Assembly (NCBI GenBank): GCA_014058105.1
Contig: JACGCM010002659.1
Location: 124,001 to 188,000, forward strand
Source of the DNA: Kingdonia uniflora
Lineage: Eukaryota > Streptophyta > Magnoliopsida > Ranunculales > Circaeasteraceae
Length of the DNA: 64,000 bases
Direction: 5' to 3'
Both the position numbers and the translations under genes were made by a program. Below the pieces are notes generated by a model. The model was not told where the DNA came from. It worked only from the letters and a program-made list of their open reading frames with translations, and made no database searches. Shown here piece after piece: positions 59,633 to 64,000 of this stretch (position 1 is the stretch's first letter; each line of letters opens with the position of its first letter).

Positions 59633-60557
59633 GCTTAATCACACTACCTTCAAAGCAAAATTATCCCTACAGACGATACAAATCATAACAGCAAGGAATT
59701 ACTACTTATAGTCACGAGGAAGATCTCCGTAAATCTAGATCACCCCAAAGATATTTCTGAGAGAAATATTTTTGAGAACATTTTCGTGACAGCAGAATAA
59801 CAACATCAAATACAAAATATTGTAACTTGACATTCTTTCTATAGTATGAAATATCTCCACAGATTTTATACGAGCAAATATAAAAATTGCAACATACAAA
59901 GATCAAGCGAATCCAGCAGTAGCACTTACACATCAATATCAACCCTTTCTCACAGTTCAAAATACTCTATCATCCAGTTCAAGTACACAGATCGCAGGAA
60001 GCAATATATAATTGCTTCCACCAAGTCACATTTTTAAACTCCTTTAAATTTTCAAAACTTACATATCACTACTATTTGCCTTCATGCACATGAAACTCTT
60101 TATAGCTCATTTTTCCCCATCATGCCCCATGATAACTAATTCCTATTGACAGACTCCTATTTTATACTAGAAAACTTTACAAATAAGTTTGATATAAGGA
60201 AACAAAATACCATAATATTAACATTTTATCAGTTCAAAGATTTTTCTTACAGAATACTTTATAGATAACAAAATGTTCCCAATAATTACAACAGATTACT
60301 TCACAAAGTTACAGTTCAAATTGCTTTTCAAGAGCCCACATAGAAGATGCTGAAAAACTGAAGCAACTTCCAAACCCTGATCCCATGCTGCAAGATCTAG
60401 AAAACTATTAGAAGTGGAAATCACAGATAAAAGATCTTTTTCATGGTCAAAATCTATGGTCCATTGAAGAAAATGTTCTAAGAAAATGATCCGCTCCATC
60501 ATCATCACCTCGTCCACCATAACCCCCACCCCGCATATTAAAGACAGACGAAAGGCC

Positions 60558-60896
60558 TCATTTATTTAACAAGACCCACTCATTAAAAGGGTACCAACGA
60601 GATACTCTCGAACGAACGCATGCCGCTTCATCTTTAATTGTCACAGCTTCATCCGCTAGCAACCAAAGACCATTTCGACACTCTGCCTCAGATGCAAGCA
60701 GATATTGAAAACGTACCATTTGGTAATGATCATCCCCCACCTCCATCACTGCTTTATATGACATATGATGGTAGGTGGAAGATACATGAATTGGCATTGG
60801 AAGATGCAATGGTTGGTATCCAAAATACTTGATGTTCAGTTCTTCTATTTTCCTACGAATCCTAGACTCCCGAGCCTGAGTCATTGTCATCACCAT
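60558..60896 (-). CDS. Antisense ORF-a of element C, intact 112 aa
   Basis: MVMTMTQARESRIRRKIEEL, NIKYFGYQPLHLPMPIHVSS, TYHHMSYKAVMEVGDDHYQM, VRFQYLLASEAECRNGLWLL, ADEAVTIKDEAACVRSRVSR and WYPFNEWVLLNK: an uninterrupted small protein. It is homologous to ORF-a of A and B, which are broken. A minus-strand TATAAAG at 61014-61008 lies 112 bases upstream of the ATG. It has no recognised domain, signal peptide or membrane span. Retention of the frame in an element with a ruined pol may be chance or selection. Confidence 0.6.
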   Translation of the reverse strand: MVMTMTQARESRIRRKIEELNIKYFGYQPLHLPMPIHVSSTYHHMSYKAVMEVGDDHYQMVRFQYLLASEAECRNGLWLLADEAVTIKDEAACVRSRVSRWYPFNEWVLLNK

Positions 60897-61187
60897 ATTC
60901 TACAACACTCAGAAATTTCCAAATTACAGTAAGATAGTTTTCTACAGTGAAATAAGGAAGAAGATCCAAGAAGAAGACTTGGTTCATTATGTACAAATCA
61001 AGATCCTCTTTATACTACGGTCAGCATTAAAGGTAACTCTCTAAATTCCCAACGTCAGCAAGATTCTTTATGAAATAACATTGACTAGAACCATTAGTTC
61101 TGGGAAGCCCAAAATGCACAAACAGGATACTTATGAATATACATTGGAAATGAGTCTTAGATATTAACTACAACAATTAATACCACT

Positions 61188-61435
61188 TCTCAACCAATAC
61201 TACTCGCTTACAATGTTTCTTGTACTGTTGGTTGAGAGGGGGCAGTTGTAGTGGCTTATTCCTCATCTTGGACTCATGCGTCATCTTCGACCAATATTTA
61301 AATATTTGACCTCGCCAATAGAGCATGTGGCACAGACATAAACAAGACAGCAACATCAGAAAGCATATGCAACACGAGTCTCAACCAACACTACTCATTC
61401 ATGATGCTACTCGTGTTATTGGTTGAGAGCCATCT
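61188..61435 (+). repeat. Duplicated hairpin and polypurine-tract region before the 3' LTR
   Basis: TCTCAACCAATACTACTC...GTACTGTTGGTTGAGAGGGGG (61188-61242) is followed by TGTAGTGGCTTATTCCTC, a good LTR start at 61247. A second copy, TCTCAACCAACACTACTC...GTTATTGGTTGAGAG (61379-61429), is followed by TGTAATATTGTATCTC at 61436. Each copy forms a hairpin by its CTCAACCAA/TTGGTTGAG arms. The first copy has the better purine tract, but the second LTR start matches the 5' LTR. Confidence 0.7.
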
Positions 61436-61994
61436 TGTAATATTGTATCTCAGACTCAAGCTTCATCCTCGACCTCATCAGCATACAGGAAATACTACTA
61501 AAGACATATTCAATATTCTTCAGTTCGAGTCATCGCTTTTAATCTCCACATCAACAGTTCAATTTATGCAAGTGTACAGTCATCAAAAGAACCATTGTAC
61601 AATAACAGATGTCAAAATTTTATTCTATATGGTCAAAGAATATCTTACATATACTTTATAGCATCCACTATTAAGAATCTTAATGATCATCAGGCGGTCA
61701 TATTATAAGACCTATATATAGGACCAGAGAACTAGAGGTTAGGGGTATGCAATTCTATATAGAAGAACCCTTACTCCAAAATTCCGCATACTCAGAGCAC
61801 TCATTGTAATAAGTTAACAACTTCAATAAAATCATCTTCTCTTTCTCAAAATTCTCAAGAGAGGTCATGGTTTTTAACTTATTCAAAAGTTTTCCACGCT
61901 AAATTATCTTGTTGATTATTGTTTACTATTTTTGAGCGTTCTAGATACATTTGGTGCAAAGGCTATGTCTGAATCCCAGAATTAGGCCATTACA
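61436..61994 (+). repeat. 3' LTR of element C, 559 bp
   Basis: It runs from TGTAATATTG to AATTAGGCCATTACA and is followed by the target duplication ATAGG. Its final 45 bases after CTAGATACA are missing from the 5' LTR. The terminal AATTAGGCCATTACA is shared with the LTRs of elements A and B, and the block GAGGTCGTGG/GAGGTCATGG-TTTTTA is shared more loosely. Confidence 0.88.
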
Positions 61995-61999
61995 ATAGG

Positions 62000-64000
62000 G
62001 GCATGCCCAGCCCAGTTGAACGGGAACATGTGAGAGGTAATAAATATCTGTGAAAGTTTAAATAAGTTATAAGAGGAGAATGAGGTAGAAAGGAGAATAC
62101 CTCCCAAAGATGTTTTATAGTTTTGTGAAATGAAGAATTATTCTGTAAGTGGAGGGGCATATTTTTTTACGAGCTCAACTTAACCTCTTTTCATCAATCT
62201 AAATTTAGCAGGTCTAATATGGAATGATAATGTGATTTAGGTAAAAGTTGATTGCCTTCAGAAAGATGATGAAGAACCCATAGAACTCTGTATAGAACTG
62301 TGAAGAAAAGTAAGTGTAATAGCGTATAATATCAAACTGCTGAAATTGAATGTTGTTATGCTTTTGATAATGTGTTGTTGTTTGATAAGTCTTCAGTCAA
62401 AGGTAAAGATGAAGAAATCCCTGTTAGATACTGTTGCTCAGGAAGGAGTTGAGCTTAAGATAGTGCTGAAAGACCTCGATATTAATAGAAATAAACAGGC
62501 TAACAACAGGTCCGAGAAGGTTCTAAAGTCTCACATAATAAAACTAATGATGGGGGTCAAAGTTGGCAAGAAAAGAGGGGTTGACAGAGAGAGGAAAGTG
62601 GTTTTGTCAAAGGCCTCTGCAGTAGATTTTACGGATATTCTAGAATCTACTACGTTGAGCAAGCTAGCTCAGACATTTCTAACGAAGAGAAATCTAAAGT
62701 GTGGCTCAGCCTTTGGAACTACAGGGTGTGAGGTCGTGGCAGAGGTGAAAAAGAGAAGGGTAGAGACCCTCCTTCTGAACTGATTATGATGAAGGTCACA
62801 GAGAATCGACCTGGTAAGGAAGATGAGTTAAGAGCTGTGGAGGATAGGGTGAGGCTTGCAGCTCGCAAGGGTGTGGGGGAGATGAGCAAAGTGGTAAGTT
62901 TGATGATTTGAATGTTTTATGAATTTTGTATGGTATTTCGGGCTAAAAATATGTTCCATTTTTTTTGTAGGCTGCTCGTTTGATGAAGGGGATTTGCCTT
63001 GGGATGGAGGAGGAAAAAGCTGAGCTCGAGATTGGGAAGGTAGAGCTCGAGAAGAAAGTACCTTAATTAAAGTTTGATTTGGTTCAGGAAGGGAAACAAC
63101 CAGATTTTATGAAGGCTATGCAAGTGGTGGAGATTAGCGAGTTAACAGAAGAAGCACAGAAAAATCTGGATGAGGTGGTAGTCCAGCTTGATAGACTTGG
63201 GCGCCACCTCCTCAAAATAGGGTACTCCAAAGCTGAGGTGAATGACATTATGGGGGATACCTACGTTGAAAAAGTGGACGAGGTAGAAGATGGTGCAGCT
63301 GGAGTTGTAGGAGGGTTGGATGGTATCTCTCCCCAAATTAAGCGAGATAACCAAGGGGATGACAATGAGCAGCCAGAGAATGAGAATGGGAAGGTAGAGT
63401 AAAATTATTGACTCTATGGTTGTATGATTATGAGGGGTTTAAGAACTGTAATTGTATGGATATTATGATAAATTCTTATAGGCTAAGAGATATTTGTAAA
63501 CCTTTTTTGTATGATATTAAGGAAATGCGCCTCAAAATATTTTTTTTTGAGAATGAGCTCTCTAAGGAGAAAAATGCCTCAACGTCCTTGTTGACTTTGC
63601 AAGTGGAGCTGCAGGTTGGAGAAGAGCAGCAAATATTTGACTTGTATGCTACATTACTTTAGAGCAACAAAGTAAAAATTATAGTATAGAGCCAGACCAA
63701 AGGCGTGCTATTGTTCATCGAGCTGGGATCATACTTTGACCTTAAGTTTAGATTCAGTTTCACACAGTAGAAGACAAAAAATATAAATTTGTTAGAAATA
63801 AGATTTTTATATGTATTGATTGAGTGTTCTTGAATCAAGCATGATGTATATTATCTGTGATATAGGTCAAACTGGAGTCAGCTCGCTTGAGCGAAGAAGA
63901 GGTACTCTAATATAATCACGAATATGAGGTAGAGTTTGTGAGGATGAGGGAGGCAAATGAAGATAGGGAGGATCAACACGTAAAGGTACATTTCAAGTTT
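62000..64000 (+). pseudogene. ORF-c of element B, 3' part
   Basis: It continues from 46394: CPAQLNGNM, EVINICESLNKL, SGGAYFFTSST, NLAGLIWNDNVI, with several stops, to a donor GAAAA|GTAAGT (about 62309). Exon 3 has KKSLLDTVAQEGVELKIVLK and AVDFTDILESTTLSKLAQTF. Exon 4 from about 62972 has MKGICLGMEEEKAELEIGKV, ISELTEEAQKNLDEVVVQLD and IGYSKAEVNDIMGDTYVEKV. Exon 5 (about 63521-63617) has ENELSKEKNASTSLLTLQVE. Exon 6 starts about 63866 (VKLESARLSEEEV) and runs to the window edge. Heptad-rich coiled-coil character throughout. Confidence 0.62.

Larger units (their letters stand above)
46400..61994 (+). mobile_element. Element C: 15.6-kb Ty3/gypsy (Tat-like) retrotransposon, target duplication ATAGG
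   Basis: ATAGG at 46395-46399 and 61995-61999 flank TGTAATAACTT...GGCCATTACA, and element B's ORF-c reads straight across the excised site. Order: 5' LTR, primer-binding site, gag, protease, reverse transcriptase, RNase H, second RNase H, integrase, a tandem-repeat block, three antisense accessory genes, 3' LTR. The second RNase H and the antisense genes between pol and the 3' LTR point to the Tat lineage. The two LTRs differ at about 20 sites in a hand-compared stretch of about 235 bases, so the insertion is old. The many pol stops agree. Confidence 0.9.
41552..64000 (-). mobile_element. Element B: Ty3/gypsy (Tat-like) element, minus orientation, open at window end
   Basis: Its LTR is 41552-42160. 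The antisense cassette follows on the + strand: ORF-a, ORF-b and ORF-c up to 46394. ORF-c is interrupted by element C and resumes at 62000. A further ORF-c exon begins at about 63866, and the right part of the element lies outside the window. The 5 bases before its LTR (ATAAC, 41547-41551) are the predicted target duplication to look for beyond the window. Confidence 0.7.

Noticed and set aside
61950..61994. Host sequence after an LTR ending at GATACA
   Set aside because: The 5-bp duplication ATAGG lies after GGCCATTACA and element B's frame resumes there, so these bases belong to the 3' LTR of element C.

Overview
This is AT-rich nuclear DNA of a flowering plant, most likely a dicot. It holds interrupted genes with GT-AG introns, TATA-driven LTR elements, and hAT, PIF/Harbinger, Helitron and LINE sequences. 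Two host genes are supported, both on the + strand. The rest is layered transposon sequence, and I could not name the species.

Host genes: (1) Positions 5691-12122 hold the last four exons of a leucine-rich-repeat receptor-like protein without a kinase (RLP4/AT1G25570 type). Its upstream exons are not visible. (2) Positions 13821-27497 hold a complete nine-exon organellar methionine aminopeptidase (MAP1B-like, 347 aa, all metal ligands present). Its last intron is 8.1 kb and contains an antisense, intronless, decayed copy of an LPA1-type 2-phosphoglycerate-kinase-like gene. Beside that copy is an LTR fragment into which a 4,165-bp hAT transposon has inserted, with a perfect 8-bp target duplication.

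27.7-35.6 kb: a 4.1-kb Helitron-like element on the minus strand (A|TC...CTAG|T with a 10-bp terminal stem) that lacks a recognisable Rep/helicase. It is followed by a broken PIF/Harbinger element with a cluster of CTTATGCGC-type palindromes at its 5' end, and a LINE endonuclease fragment.

35.65 kb to the end: three related Ty3/gypsy elements of Tat-lineage character. Element A (minus strand) has lost most of gag and pol. Element B (minus strand) appears inserted in A's protease region and runs off the window. Element C (plus strand, 46400-61994, target duplication ATAGG) is inserted in B. All three carry, antisense to gag-pol, the same three-part cassette: ORF-a, ORF-b with a conserved Cys/His tail, and a multi-exon coiled-coil ORF-c. 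Most units have their own TATA boxes. An 892-bp hAT MITE sits in B at a site that is empty in A.

The best candidate for something under-described is this antisense cassette, because three diverged copies can be compared within one window. All calls are by eye; no database search or alignment program was run.
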